Both the position numbers and the translations under genes were made by a program. Below the pieces are notes generated by a model. The model ran no database searches and was not told where the DNA came from. It saw only the letters and a program-made list of their open reading frames with translations. Positions 63,984 through 64,000 of a DNA stretch of 64,000 nucleotides are shown piece by piece; position 1 is the first letter of the stretch; the number at the start of each line of letters is the position of its first letter. The stretch lies in contig NW_024041150.1 of the NCBI RefSeq assembly GCF_014851395.1, positions 43,822,829 to 43,886,828 of the forward strand, written 5' to 3'. Origin of the DNA: Micropterus salmoides. Taxonomy: Eukaryota > Chordata > Actinopteri > Centrarchiformes > Centrarchidae.

Positions 63984-64000
63984 CCAGCACCCGCTTCCTG

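Larger units (their letters stand above)
59891..64000 (-). mobile_element. L2-type LINE with SGNH-esterase ORF1, nearly full length
   Basis: Minus strand, 5' end at the right window edge. ORF1 at 63983-63393, ORF2 endonuclease at 63106-62510, ORF2 reverse transcriptase and C-terminus at 62228-60567, then a 3' UTR to about 59891 that contains TTATTATTATTATAATCATT and ends AAAGCGCTGTGAGATAACTG. ORF2 is broken by several frameshifts. Confidence 0.87.

Overview
The window looks like a teleost (probably percomorph-type) genomic locus. Evidence: split exons with GT-AG introns, vertebrate group B SRCR domains, and a dense mixture of transposon families typical of fish (Tc1-like, hAT with a BED finger, Penelope-like with GIY-YIG, DIRS-type with tyrosine recombinase, L1-clade and CR1/L2/Rex-type LINEs, tRNA-derived SINEs). 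No prokaryotic feature is present. Assignments rest on motif and translation reading only; no database search was made.

The host content is one tandem array of a small SRCR gene. Four copies (A 4202-5287, B 30887-31588, C 32772-33456, D 44070-50389) each carry two intact SRCR exons in phase 1-1, separated by a 79-93 bp intron. Copy A is followed by a short terminal exon with a stop and an AATAAA signal (a secreted-type end). Copy C has the same terminal exon with its acceptor AG destroyed. Copy D is followed by a transmembrane exon, a short cytoplasmic tail and a 3' UTR ending at an AATAAA near 51402. The non-coding flanks of A, B and C are homologous, so the array arose by duplication of a segment of several kb; later insertions expanded it to about 50 kb.

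Layout. 1-4000: broken Penelope-like elements, a SINE, a Tc1 fragment and LINE pieces. 4000-7200: copy A and flank. 7484-8635: an approximately 41 bp minisatellite. 8640-17015: LINE fragments, an internally deleted L1 (copy 1) and a BED-hAT transposon. 17016-22708: two head-to-tail TTAA-flanked elements (E1, E2) that carry CTCF-consensus motifs and an unidentified captured-looking segment. 22713-30780: an L1-clade LINE with a roughly 4 kb G-rich 3' region. 30887-33456: copies B and C. 33814-37705: element E3, inserted in the flank of copy C. 37706-44000: copy C flank, MITE, LTR-like sequence and two facing LINEs. 44070-50389: copy D, whose intron is swollen by a LINE and a nested hAT. 51480-53380: old fragments. 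53393-59890: a DIRS-type element (minus strand) split by a very young gag-only LTR retrotransposon (53559-56992). 59891-64000: an L2-type LINE (minus strand) with an SGNH-esterase ORF1.

Almost every reading frame outside the SRCR exons belongs to a mobile element, and nearly all of those are broken. The best leads are the transposon-borne CTCF-motif arrays, the secreted-versus-membrane split in the SRCR array, the captured segment in the E elements, the gag-only LTR element with two coding minisatellites, and the L1 family with its G-rich tail and a stop codon shared by two copies.
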